This document shows, one piece after another, positions 1 through 63,806 of a DNA stretch of 64,000 nucleotides (the stretch's first letter is position 1; each line of letters opens with the position of its first letter). Source of the DNA: Hoplostethus atlanticus (Eukaryota; Chordata; Actinopteri; Trachichthyiformes; Trachichthyidae); contig JAXDDX010000002.1 of NCBI GenBank assembly GCA_034670405.1, forward strand, positions 5,119,001 through 5,183,000, written 5' to 3'. The position numbers were made by a program, and so were the translations under genes. Below the pieces are notes generated by a model. It was not told the DNA's origin. It made no database searches and worked only from the letters and a program-made list of their open reading frames with translations.

Positions 1-1172
1 ACAATGTGAACTTTCACAAAGCTCTCCTGAAAGGCTTTTGTTCACTTGCTTCAAACAGCAGTCAAGGTTAAACTGGAGTTAAGTTGCAGTATTGGTTACA
101 GAATTAAGTGAACTACAGGGTGTTAGACTAAACTAATCTCCAACGCTGTGGAATTTGAAAGAAAAGGCATAGAAACAAGATTAGATGTCCCCAGTGATGG
201 CTGGGCCATTCTGGGTCATTCCCCATTTGGTTTGGTGTTCAGATTAATGTATTTTTTACTACACCCCTAAACCTCTCATTTACAACATGCTGTCCGACAA
301 CTCCTCTCGCCACCTGAGTGACCACTACAGAGAACGCCCTAAGCTCTTCACAGATGGCCACTTTCACCTGAAACCTGAAGACTGCCTTTGGCAGACAGTT
401 GAAAGTCACCATGGGTGGTGTGGGGGTGGTGGCCCTGTACCTGGCTGTGCTCTTTGGCTAGAAAGGTCAAGTGCCAGAGGGTGCCAGCATCAGGCCCCAT
501 CCCAAGAGGAGGGTAGCAACTACCACCCATATGTCCCTGTGATGAGTGAGTACCTTAGACATGTCCCTCACAACCCCACCAGGATGATAGAACAGACAGA
601 GAGGCACTACAGGCAAGTGGCAGATTTCAGCAAACAGCATGAATGTTGGCAGCAGCATTGCAGCCTGTTTTCATATCAAATTCATAGTTACTATTACGAA
701 AAGTAATGCATCATCATTTCGTACGACATTCTTCGAACTGAGTCAAACAGGAGGCAAAGTCCGTTGACATTGAAATAGTGCAGTGGAATGTACCATGGAG
801 TTACGTGGTGGTGGATGGATGTAAACACTTGCCCTCAACTCTGGCTACCCAGGTTCAATTCCTGACTTGTACAACAAAGTTATCTGCTGTCAGTTAAGTT
901 TTCATTTTCAGCATTTTCTTATTTAATCATGACCAAAACCTTAAGCAAAAAGTTTTAGTTACAGTTAAACCTAAACCTAACCTTAATCGTAACCTTAGCC
1001 TAAGTTGTTTTAGTGCAGTGACAGCTTATGCTGCTGGCCATGCATAGGTGTAGTACAAATCAAGGGTGCATAACTTTTATTAGAAATCATACAAACGTTC
1101 TATGAGAATGCAGTATCAAGGTGAGAGTGAAGTACATGCTTTAAACCCGGTAGCAGAGACCTTGTTTAAAGC
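1..1172. other. Intron of mctp1, no feature recognised
   Basis: Low-GC DNA with no exon, RNA gene or clear repeat boundary. An open frame at 287-706 has no recognisable domain and looks like chance. A short degenerate TAACCTAAACC-like stretch lies near 965-1000. Confidence 0.5.
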
Positions 1173-1179
1173 ACCTCAT

Positions 1180-1442
1180 GAGTGGCACCTCGGGGCGGCT
1201 GTGGCTAGAGCGGGTCGGCCTCTAATCAGAAGATCGGAGGTTCGATCCCCGGCTCTTCCAGTCCACATGTCGAAGTGTCCTTGGGCACACTGAACCCCAA
1301 AATTGCTCCCGATGGTCAGGCCAGCACCTTGCATGGTAGCTCACTGCCATCGGCGTGTGAGTGTGAGTGTGTGTGTGGGTGAATGAGAGGCATGTACTGT
1401 AAAGCGCTTTGGATAAAAGCGCTATATAAATGCAGTCCATTT
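1180..1442 (+). mobile_element. tRNA-derived SINE
   Basis: The head has pol III promoter boxes, an A-box-like TGGCTAGAGCGG near 1201 and a perfect B box GGTTCGATCCC near 1240. A body and the fish-typical tail AAAGCGCTATATAAATGCAG follow. A 7-bp target duplication ACCTCAT flanks it (1173-1179 and 1443-1449). The tRNA-like head does not fold as a working tRNA gene. Confidence 0.85.
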
Positions 1443-1449
1443 ACCTCAT

Positions 1450-3134
1450 CTGGCTCACACATTCCAGCACTGTGGATGGTATTGAAACATCTGTCAAAGG
1501 CAGAGCCCGAGATAAACGGCAGCTCAATCCCGATATGCTATAACTTTAACCACTCTCGGAGGCTGTCAGCAACATGTTCCTGCAGAGAAAGTGAATAAAA
1601 GATGGAACATTGTAAATGAGTAACTTAGTGCTCTTGCTATTTACCACATTGCTACTCTGATCTTAATAAATGTTGCCAGCAGTCCACATTTTCATGACCT
1701 AAAGGCCAATTAATGCTCAAGTTCAAACAAACAAAAACAAAACACTGGTGGTCAAAAGATCATAGATTCAGTTTCAACTTGCCACTGCAGGTTGCTGTAC
1801 ATACAGGACATTCAAAATTTGCATTATCTCAACAAAGAACTTGCTCTTCTGTTATACTGAATTTCAGATTGTACTAACCCGAGAACTTTAATCACATGAC
1901 GGATTGACTTGGTCTTTATGGGTTCTATTCATTGAGGTATGGAGGAGTGGAGGCTGATACACTAAGTGGGTATTATCATGTAAGTTGAGTGCAGTATTAT
2001 GATCTACTCTTACCTCCTTACTGCCCTCCCTCTTGGACTGTAGTCAGATACTATGGATTGTGTCTGGTGGTGTGGAATATCTTATTAAATATCTAGCCAC
2101 ATCTCCCTCTGAGAGAAGGAGCGTGGTACTTTATCATGAGGGTTATTTATTTATGATGGATCAGCTCCCCTCTGTAAAATTCACAGCGGATAACCCCTGC
2201 TGTAAAAGCACAGTCACACACAAACACTCATGAACTTATTCCTGCAAACAACCCCCCAAGGAAAATTGAGGTTGTAATTATAAGTTTGTATTTTGATATT
2301 ATATTTGATATTTGATATTATATTTTGATTCCAAAGCGTTGGTTGACATTGAATGAATTCAGCAGGGATTCAGTCAGGCGGCTTTTCAGGGAAGTGCTGA
2401 AAGGATTGTATCCAAATATCCAGAATACGTTCTGATTTCTCAAGGGATCACATGCTTATTGAATGGAAATGTAGGTGCTTTGATAGTTGAATCTCACTGG
2501 ATTTCTGCTGTATGCAGCTGTACTGAAAGTCTTTCCAGCAGATTTCCTGTATTTACATTATACTGCTGGATGTAAAGGCACACACACACACACACACACA
2601 TTTTTAAAATATATTTCATAGCTTAGGGTTAAATGGGGGAAGTTTGATTGAGGGCTGATGTAGAATTTCATAGAGTTTAAGTCCTAAACCTTAAATTCCA
2701 TCCTTGTACATGGTTATGCATCTGGTTCTCTGTATCCTGTGTGTCTATGTGTGCAGGCACTTGGGTGTTTGCATTGCAAAAGATTTTATTTTATTTTTAG
2801 TATAATAAGCATAGACACTGATGAATGCTAGAACATTATTTTCAAGTCAAGTAGTCAGTCAGTTTGAATACAGCATGAAAAACAGAGCAGGTGCAGTGGG
2901 ATGGATGGCTGATCTTGGCTGCCCTTCTCCCTCTGTCTCATTGTAATTGTCTGTAGTGTGTGTGTGAAGTATATCTCTCTCCAGTGAACACTCAGTGTAA
3001 AAATGGTTGTGGTTTATTTGGCTCGGGGAATAGGAAGAAGCGTATAATTTTTTCCAAAGGATTCAGTAACCCTAGACCAGGGTGACAACGTTCATTGAAC
3101 AAAATGACTCAGTAAAGCTTGCCATCTTGCGCAG

Positions 3135-3169
<35 letters not shown>

Positions 3170-3380
3170 TGTATGTGTCTGTGTCATGTTGTCTATTGGA
3201 GAAATATTTCATCTTGTGGCAGAGAATAGATAAAAATCTATTTTCATTAAAAATCCTGTAAAACTGCATGTTCATAGTGTTGTTAATACTTTGCACAAAT
3301 CCTTGCTTGAATTTACCTTTGGTGATGAATGGAATACTGTATTTAATTAAAGTCATAAACAAACAATATTTTTTTTAATA
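1450..3380. other. Intron, only microsatellites
   Basis: No exon or element boundaries recognised. It holds (CA)n near 2579-2600 and a (GT)14 tract at 3136-3164. Confidence 0.5.
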
Positions 3381-3402
3381 GACTATTTGGTAACACTTTA
3401 TA

Positions 3403-5115
3403 TTAAAGGGGGGGTATTGTACTCATTTTGGGCTATTTAAACTGTTCCTGGGGGTCTTTACAAGATGTTTGTGAAGTCTATATAAAAAAAAATGTTTCAG
3501 TCTCTCATTTTCTCCATTGTAAAGAACAGGCTGTTTTGAGGGCGTGTAGGTTGTATGTAATGAGCACTGCTCTGATTGGCCAATCAGAGCAGTGCTCATT
3601 ACATACAACCTACACGCGATCGCCTGGCGGAGGCGGAGAGCAGAGCGCTCATGCTAACCATGGCGGCCGCTCCAGAACCAACACTGAGACACTGAGTACA
3701 TGTTTGAGCCGGAGTCTGACCCAGAATGGGAAGAGGCAGCTGAGGCGGTTCCACTTAGTTTCTCAATGATAACAATTCTGTGTAATATTGTACTTTCGTG
3801 CCTTGTGTTTGTGTATGTGGATGTGTGAGCGACACTCTTTGCTGTAGCCGGTCTATTTATGGCTCATGTCCATAAGCTTATTGAATACAACTTGCAGACA
3901 AGCTAGGATTGACAATTTTGTTGAGCTAGTTAACCAATATATTATTGGATGCAACCTATTTGCATCCAAACAGCGCAGCCAAACAACCAAACACGATTGT
4001 ACTAATGGTGGCTAAAGTTTACCAAGCCTGACACGTTCACAGACTTATAAAACAGACACTGGTCCCAACAAATAACTTTAAGATGAGTCCTGACTCCAAC
4101 CAATAACTTTACCTTTACTTTACTTTACTTTTAATGACTCCAGCTTTAGTTTTCTTACTTCTTCCACGCCCAACAAGCCCGTGGCTAGCCCCACTAGCTC
4201 GTTAGCTAACCAGCAGTGAATATACTAACCGGACTAATTTGGTAAATTAAATCAAAACATGGTGACACTTACAGATTCCAATTTTGCAGATGGGTCACGT
4301 ACCTTATGAATTGCTCCATCTTTAAGCTTCAATTTAGATGCTAATCCTGCCGTTGCTCAAGCAGTCTGAGGACTGATCATCACACACAGAAAAAACTGTA
4401 GCCATTGCCGTTAAAAATAAAATTAATCCACTCTGTCCTGGCATTTTCGCGTGTTGGGAGACTGTGCAGGGATCTATGTTGCTGCCTGCATCCTACAAAA
4501 TAATAACTGGAGAGTTGATATATCTCCTGATATGTTGTTTTAGCTTCAGTCGTCGCAAAGTAATGGTGCATTCCAGTGTACTGTAAAACGGCGTCCGAAT
4601 GTGATATGCGCCGATTCTCTTCACTAATGGCGCTGTAGTAGTTGATGTTGAGTTTAGATGCTTGTAACATTCTGAGACTTACCATACAAACATGAGTTTG
4701 CTGCGGGCGATTATGTTTTCCCGAGCAGATGCACTGGAACACATTTAGATTGGAAGTTAGGAATACCGACTCTGAATTATCGATTTCCGAGTACAATGGA
4801 ATGCACCATAAGCAACGGCTTGCGGCACTGCAGTGAGCTGCATTTTGCGACGACGTAAATGGGATTGGTTGTTCACCTGGGCGTGGGCATGCTCTGAGAG
4901 GGGCTGGATTTGCACCTTATGACGTCCAAAGGAACCATTTTCTGAAACGGGCTGTTTTTCTCCTATCTTTGGCACCGTTTTGGGAAAAAGGAAAATACAG
5001 AAAAACAGGTTGACTTCCAGATTTCAAATTTTCTCAGCTGCTTAGGGAAGTAATTTCCTGTGGAACATGTATAAGCGCCAGGAATAAACCGTTTTCCATA
5101 ATATGGGACCTTTAA
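3403..5115. mobile_element. Non-autonomous TTAA-target DNA element (piggyBac-like)
   Basis: TTAA lies at both ends (3403-3406, 5112-5115). The inner ends begin AGGGGGGGTATT and, inverted, AGGTCCCATATTATGG, so only the first bases match well. The flanks, GGTAACACTTTATATTAA and GGTACACATATTCACC, join into a repeat type I know from other fish genomes, implying an insertion at TTAA. No transposase was recognised; the 4380-4796 minus-strand frame has no known domain. The superfamily is inferred from the target site alone. Confidence 0.55.
3542..3617. repeat. Perfect 76-bp palindrome
   Basis: Two 38-bp arms meet at TTGG|CCAA (centre between 3579 and 3580) with no spacer and no mismatch. It lies inside the TTAA-target element and could extrude as a cruciform. 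Confidence 0.97.
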
Positions 5116-5560
5116 GGTACACATATTCACCATTAACTAGTTGCCTTATTCTGCATGACCATATTCTACAACTACTAGACCATTAACTAAGAGTTTTCCC
5201 TCAATAACCTCCTAATTACTGCTTATTGATAGTAAGTAAGGAAGTTGTTGTACATGAATTAAGATCTTAATATGCTTTGCTCAGTATGGGCCTTATAAGG
5301 TGGTAGTACCACAATAATAGTCATTCTCCCTTAATAACACTTAATAAATATGGTCTATTCTTATGTAACAAAACACAAAACTAAGTAGTGTCCAAATAAC
5401 TCTAAATGAAGTCTTTCTAACTCAGAATATGTTCCCCATTCTAAAGTGAGGTCTTGCTCATCACCAATTCACTAGTAGTTTGACACTTATTAACCACACA
5501 TGTTCCCTATTCTAAAGTTGCCTCCTCTTCACACTTAGTAAATCCATTATAGCACAACTA
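5116..5560. repeat. Interspersed fish repeat interrupted by the TTAA element
   Basis: It begins GGTACACATATTCACCATT and contains CCTTATTCTGCATGACCATA, a motif I recognise from fish repeats. The matching left end (TTTGGTAACACTTTATATTAA) is at about 3386-3406. The right boundary is approximate. Confidence 0.5.
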
Positions 5561-7600
5561 CTGCCAGTAACAGACCCTGTTCTTAAGTGATGGGTTACAC
5601 CTTGAAACAAATGGAGGTCTATTGAGATGCACAGGTCTATTCCCATTCAGTGGTAGAAGAACAAAGTCAGCACAAGTAGAAATATCTCCTTTATTAATGG
5701 ACCACTTCAGAGATTTTCAAACATATCTCTTAGTTAGTTTCTTCAAGGCTAAGAACAAATGTCCTGCCTAAACTTGCTGTATAATTTCTAGCTGACAGAG
5801 CTTGAAGTTATGTGCAACAAACTTCTGTAATCTGTAAAACAGTACGAGCTACGTTGAATATTGCTTTACTGGTTTATGGTTTTACTAAAGATGCCTTCAG
5901 GAGCTACCAAAGATGAGCATAACCGATGAACATCGCATATGCAGGTTGACATCTAAATCTCCTGACACCAAAATGGATAAGCGGTTTAAGCTATACGCTT
6001 CCTCATACATATGCGACTACGAGGGTATGTATCTGCTAACATTAGCTAACGTTAGTAGTCCCGGACGGGGATAATGTAGTACGTCACTAGCTAGCTTTGA
6101 AAGCAGCAGTGGTTTAAGACTGCATCCACTGATTGCTAATTGTCTGCCAGGAGTGCAGGCCCCTCCCAGACAATTAACAAGTCAATTGGCCTAGCTCAGG
6201 TGAAACTACCTCCAATTGGGGGTATGACACTAACAGAAACTGGGCTTAATTGTCTTAACCCTAGGCTAGTAAAATAACACACTAAATCAAAACAGCTAAT
6301 CAACAAGATATAAGGACAAATAACAACAATTAGGCCTGAAGGTGTGGCTACAAGACAAACTGACAAACTAGCAGCTAACAACACAAACTGACCATCTAGC
6401 AGCTAACAACACAAACTGACCATCTAGCAGCTAACAACAGACTGTTGAATAAAGCACTAGTACTGAAGCAGTCTAAGTACAGCTAATAGCAACTTGATAA
6501 GCAAGAAAAATATACTCAGCCTATTCTAGATGAGTCAAGCAGTTCAGAATCCCCCCAGAAGTTAAATACACACTGAAGGCATAGTTAAGTACTCATTATG
6601 AAAGAGTCAGCATAATCTCCTTACTATGACTGTGAAAGCCATTTCCAATGCTTGTTTACTCTTTCTGTTTGAATGTAATCCTGAGGCAATTTCAAAATGA
6701 ACAGGCTCTGATGTGAAATTCCATATGCTGTAATCTTGGACAAGCACTTACTCAGAAACCTCAGTGATTTTTTAAACGGAAAGGGGTGTGTTTGCTGTAA
6801 TAATAATCCCAGTTTATCACAGGGATTATTAAATGGGTTCCAGTGCTCGAGACAGAATCCACTCTAAACCTCCTAAAATGTCAACTTTGTTCATATCTCT
6901 AAAATGTCAACAAGAACTAAGAAAAACAGCCTTGTTTTTAGCTTGACGACCATGCATTTTTCAGTTTATCCAACGGGTTTGGAAAGGTTTTCAAGGTTTT
7001 CACCTTCTGAGATCATAGAGGAATATATATATTCCTTCAAGTTAAAGTTTAGCTAAGTTAAAACACGAAAATCACACAAATTAGAATTATGAGGTTTTCA
7101 CCCAACAATGACAATATGTCACTTTTACAGGTCATGAATTCGGGCAAAGACATAAAAATATAGTGTTTTTAGGCCGGCAAATCTACTTCATATTGTTTGC
7201 GCTAACTTTCCGTTTACATGGTTTGAACAATCATAACTGGGCAGTTTGCTTGAATATTTTGTCTTTTAGTTTGTAGACTTGATTGATCCTACCTTGTGTA
7301 CTCTGGCTCGCTCAAAGAGCCTGTGCTATCTGCAAATCCATGTCAAATCCTCTGTGATCCTTATTATGTGTGTGTGTGTGTGTTGTAGCATTTTGTGTCA
7401 TTTTCTGTGGGCACAATATGTCTGGGGATTTCTACATCTTTCTTAATCACTGTGTATATGCTTATGATGTGTGTGCACAACCCAGATGGTGTGGGTTTAT
7501 GCAAGTGTGTCGCTGTGTGTGTGTGTGTGTGTGTCAGTCCTTTAGATAGGACAAAGGTCTTGAGGTTACATGGTCAGACCTGCTGTCCGATCCTATTGGT
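5561..7600. other. Intron, mostly featureless
   Basis: AT-rich DNA without exons. It contains a short 28-bp tandem array (listed separately), TAACGTTAGC-type motifs near 6050, and (GT)n at 7371-7383 and 7516-7534. Confidence 0.45.
6368..6440. repeat. 28-bp tandem repeat, about 2.6 copies
   Basis: The unit starts CTAGCAGCTAACAACACAAA and recurs at 6368, 6396 and 6424 with almost no divergence. Confidence 0.85.
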
Positions 7601-7606
7601 TGCAAA

Positions 7607-7608
<2 letters not shown>

Positions 7609-7651
<43 letters not shown>
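7609..7651. repeat. (CA)n microsatellite
   Basis: About 21 pure CA units, preceded at 7516-7534 by a GT tract. Frames through it (for example 7395-7685) are repeat artefacts. Confidence 0.97.
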
Positions 7652-7655
<4 letters not shown>

Positions 7656-7699
7656 TCAATTACAGTGACTTACATGCAACATTGACCCCAGGTTTATCT

Positions 7700-59024
<51,325 letters not shown>

Positions 59025-59595
59025 GTACGTCGGGTTATTAGTTTTATTGTGGTTTCAGATTGTCTGTTTGTGTGTGTGTGTATGGGGGGGATCGGGGTGA
59101 CGGGGTTGTGTGGAGAAGCGTGTGAGAGGAAGTACACAAGGGTCTTTACCTGTGAGAGTGCTCAGCTGAATGACCTCACCACTAGCAGGGTGAGTGATGT
59201 TCAAAGGCGTCAGGTCTACCCAGCATCACTGTTTGCACTTATAGCGTGTATACACTTTGGCCTTATACACTAAATGTTGTGAAACCATATTATATAAAAT
59301 CAATAAAGTGTGCAAGAGTGCAGAGGTTAAAACACCAAAAGTCCTGAGAGGTCAAGGAAGGAGAAGAGAGATGACATGACTCTTACACGGTTTGTTGCTG
59401 TTAGGAATAATAACTGTTTGGAAAGGATGCATGTTCACAGCTCTGCTCTGTTGGACTCAGTACTTCAGGTGATTCATGGCACCAGTATTGTGTTGGTGTT
59501 TATTTCAGCATCCTACGGTGTGTTTTATATATATTTATGTCTGGGCTTAAAATGCTTACCCAGTTGCTGCTGAGTTTAGCTGTGTGTGTACGCGC

Positions 59596-59642
<47 letters not shown>

Positions 59643-60134
59643 TGCTAAAGCCCCTTCTGCTCCTGAGGCCCTCCAGTCGACACAATGGCTTCAGCCTGTC
59701 CCTTTGTCTTAGCCTAGTTAACCCTTCACTCCTTGTCACTCTCAGCACAAAGACACACTCACACACATGTGCACGCACGCGCACACACACACACACACAC
59801 ACACACAGGATTTAATTCACTGACAGCCTTGGCATTGGACATTTCCCCTCACATCAACAATATGTCCTGTGATGTTGTTACTCAGTGGAGATTTCAAACT
59901 AATTTCCACCATTCCACCTTCCCCAACATCCTGTTACATTTATTTGTCTTTGTAGGTGTGTGTGGTGTGTCTTTCGATCACATTTTTCCCTTGCGGTATT
60001 TGTGTGTATGCACATCCTTTCACGTACCGTACTGTACATGTGTGTGTGTGAGAATCAGTGTGAATGTGAGATGTCCTCTAATTGAAGTTTACAGTACCTC
60101 CCAGCTGGTGCGTTTGTATTTGTGTGCGTTTTCC

Positions 60135-60340
60135 ATGTGTGTTTAAGCACCAGCGGCGAGGCTCCGCAGGCCGAACATGAGGAGCCGCGACCTACATAAC
60201 CACGACAGTGCCTTATTGGCTAACCGTGGGAGGTCGACCGCTCTGCTCCGCGCTGCAGTAGCCAGGCAAGATCAGAGGGGGGAGCTCTAGGACCGAGACA
60301 CACGCCTCTGCTCACAATCACAAAACGAGGGCGCGGGGAG
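60135..60340. promoter_or_regulatory. CpG-rich patch, possible internal promoter
   Basis: An island of GC-rich, CpG-containing sequence (CAGCGGCGAGGCTCCGCAGG, GAGGTCGACCG, GAGGGCGCGGGGAG) in an otherwise AT/CA-rich intron, with ATTGG (inverted CCAAT) near 60216. No exon was defined. MCTP1 has shorter isoforms in mammals, so an internal start is possible but unproven. Confidence 0.25.
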
Positions 60341-60349
60341 TGTGAGTCT

Positions 60350-60391
<42 letters not shown>

Positions 60392-60980
60392 GGGGGCGAG
60401 AGGTAAAGGGTGAGGGTTGCGCCGGGAAGGGTAGGCGTGTAAAATGAAAAGAAAAAGCTATTTCACCTCTCAACTGCACAACTTGTGCAGACCCCGTTTT
60501 TCTGCTCGGCTGAAGGCTAGACGTTTTCCTTCCACCGCCTCCCTCTTTTGCTGCCTCCTTCTCTCCCCTTCGCTCCCCATCTCTGTCCCTCTCTCTCTCG
60601 GCAGCCTTGGCTCTTTGTCTGCCGCCACTGTGGCCCTTCCGTTAGATGGAGGGATGGAGAGATAGAGGGTGGTGGAGGGTTTGCAGATGGAGGGGTACAG
60701 TGAGGTTGGCTTGAAGACTTGAATGGTCTCTACCTATTAAAATATTCCTTTCAGTGGGAGAATTTAATAAAGATGTACCTTATCAAAGACCACCGATAAG
60801 ACCAAGTACCACCACTAACACTTTACAATGTTCCTCAAAGCCCGCTAATCTGCCCTGTGTGTGTGTGTGTGTGTGTGTAGTGTGTGTGTGTGTGTATAGG
60901 TGTGTGTTAGTCTTGGGCACATTTTCACTGACTGCTATTATCAGCCTGAAATCAGCTGTCCAGCACAAGCCCGTACCAAG

Positions 60981-61031
<51 letters not shown>

Positions 61032-61244
61032 ACCCAAACAGCACCCCCACAGCACCCCCCCATTAAAAGGAGGGGGGTTGGCAGGGCATTACAGGTACCA
61101 CACTGTCATCATCATAGCTTTGAAGAGCAGATGCCTCAAAAGACGAGGATGAGGAAGAGAAGACAATTGAAATACTTCTGCTCATTCCAGCTCTCAGTGA
61201 CTAGACCCACCCTGTTCATCATTAAAAACACACACCCACAAACA

Positions 61245-61281
<37 letters not shown>

Positions 61282-61440
61282 CAGATTACTTTCAGGCAGA
61301 TAGTGGGGTGCAGGGTGCAGATATTGTGACACACACATACACACGCATGCTCACATGCATGCATACATACACACAATTTAATAACCTGCATCTGTATGAG
61401 GATATTACTCATTTAAATCCCAGAACCATCCTTCTTGTCA

Positions 61441-61477
<37 letters not shown>

Positions 61478-61593
61478 CTCACCTTGGTCACAGTGAGGTC
61501 ACTGTGCTGTATTTGGCAGGTGTCTTTTCACATCCTAATCTTGCGGCCATTGAAGAAAACACATAATACACACTTGAGCGCTGGGATCTGATG

Positions 61594-61629
<36 letters not shown>

Positions 61630-62006
61630 AGACTGTTCATCAGGTCTGAGTATGGTTGTGTACATGTGGATGTACAGCGTGTGTATGTGTGCGTATGTGT
61701 GTGTGTGCACAAATGTATTTCCCCTCCAAACTACTTTGAATGCATGCAGAGGCAGAGGCATACGCACAGCGCAACACACTCACTTAATGACAACTGTCTT
61801 AGATGTACTATTGCTCAGCGTAACCTTTCTTTCATCCCTAATTACGGTTCCATTCAGGGAGAGAGAGAGAGATTTATGCATTATGATGGCAAAGGAGCAC
61901 GCACACTAATGGCTCTTAATGGGCCTTAGGTGGCCGCAAGATGGGTGAGTGAGAGAGGCAGGATGTGGTGACCTCCTCTCAAGTGGTGTCACTTCACCAC
62001 CCACCC

Positions 62007-62040
<34 letters not shown>

Positions 62041-62394
62041 CTCACGTGTTCACATGCACAACCGATAGTACCTCTACCACCCACTCTGCTGCACTCCTCT
62101 ACGGTGAGGGCAGGGACGCAAACCTGGACGTAAAGTGCGGCAGGAGCGGATGGCAAAATTAGAGTGGGACGTCAGCAAGGGTGAGATGGAAAGAGAGAGA
62201 GAGATAGTGAGACAGACAGACAGGGAGGGAGGGAAAGACGGACAGCACTCCAGAGTTGATGAACAGCAGTGGAGTTTGGAGGAGGAGGAGGAAGCTGTTT
62301 GGTTTGCATTTAGTTTGTATGGGCATTTCACAGTCATCACAGTCACAGATTGTATGTGCCCTGAACTGACTGTGCAGGCTGCTGGGCGGATGCT

Positions 62395-62447
<53 letters not shown>

Positions 62448-62762
62448 TGAAATGTTATTTGGAGCGTTGATAAAAGGCGATGCGATGCAAAGATGACAGT
62501 GAGTCATAAGGCTATGCCGCCGCTGACATTCATTTGCGTATGTGAGTGTGTGTGTGTGAGTGTGTGTGTGTTCGCGGTGGGTGACGTTCTTTTTTCTTTT
62601 TTTTTTTTTCAAATGACACAGAAGGAAGAAGACGTCACAGTGACAAGCTGTCAATCACAGACGCAGGGTGGGGGCTTGTCCTATGAAAGCCAGCTCCCTC
62701 CTTCCATTTTCCTCTCCCTTCTTGTCATCTCCTCCCTGTCCCCATCATTTTTGCCTGCTGCT

Positions 62763-62813
<51 letters not shown>

Positions 62814-63386
62814 TCACCACGCCCATCGTTACCATCCCCAAACCCTACTAGAGGTGATGTTGTGTGGAGACTTAGGGTGGGGGTGGGTGGGTTGGTCTCT
62901 GCCTCCCCTTCATCTCTCTCTCGATCTACCGCTCTCTATCTCCCTCTCTGGTGAGGATTTGAATCCTTGTGGGGGATGGGTGTGTCCTCTCCCCCCCCAA
63001 AATCGTCGGGTGAGGCTGAACCCAAAATGTCCCCTCGTGGAGTCAGTGTGGCGGGAGGAAGGGATGGAGCGGAGGAAGGGGTTGGAGGTGGAGGGTCTCT
63101 ACACCCATACAGTAAACTAAAAGGCGGTCTCATCTCTGTGCCATTTCTGTTTATCGATGTATGAATGGGGAAAACAGCAGCCGGGCTGAATCGCAAATCT
63201 CAAACCAGAGTCCTCAGCTCTAACACACTCTCTTCCTCGATCTCCCCCCCATGCCCTCTCTCTCCGACTCGGTCTTTTTCCCCTCTGTACCCCTTTCTCT
63301 CTTTTAGGTCCCCAATAATCACAACAAGCAGCTGTATCTTCAGAGAAATCATGCTTTAAAAAATTGAGACTTGCTCCCCTCTCTCT

Positions 63387-63418
<32 letters not shown>

Positions 63419-63743
63419 CCCCTCTCTTTCTTTCACACTCTCTCCCCCTCTCATCTCCTTTAGAGAGCTTTTGGACAATGATATCGCTGGAAACAGGCAG
63501 AGTCTGACAGAGTTGGTAATAATGAATTAAGTCTGTAGCCTGGCCCTGACTCTGAAATTTAAATTATAATTACTCCTGTGGGGATGGAAGGGGTTACTGC
63601 CAGGGAGAGAGAAAAATAAATTGAAGTGAAGTGCATTTCCTCTCTGCTTTTAAGACACGCCGGCATGCTACTCAATTTGGCCTCAGTGTAGCTTTTCTAT
63701 GCATGTGTTTATACTTGAGGATGTGAGTTTGAACAAAAGCACA

Positions 63744-63746
<3 letters not shown>

Positions 63747-63806
<60 letters not shown>
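63747..63806. repeat. (GT)30 microsatellite
   Basis: About 30 uninterrupted GT units; the longest GT tract at the right end of the window. Confidence 0.97.

Noticed and set aside
287..706. 139-codon open frame at the left end
   Set aside because: No domain, no splice support and unremarkable composition; overlapping frames on the other strand are equally open.
1180..1260. tRNA-like sequence with A and B boxes
   Set aside because: It is the head of a SINE with a target duplication and a SINE tail, not a tRNA gene.
6368..6440. Regularly spaced 28-bp repeats, superficially CRISPR-like
   Set aside because: Units abut with no unique spacers; it is a short tandem duplication in a eukaryotic intron.
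60754..61496. His-Thr repeat frames across CA tracts
   Set aside because: Microsatellite translation; no other support.
63473..63518. Possible next mctp1 exon
   Set aside because: The encoded residues do not resemble C2C, and phase 0 from 59024 would hit a stop.
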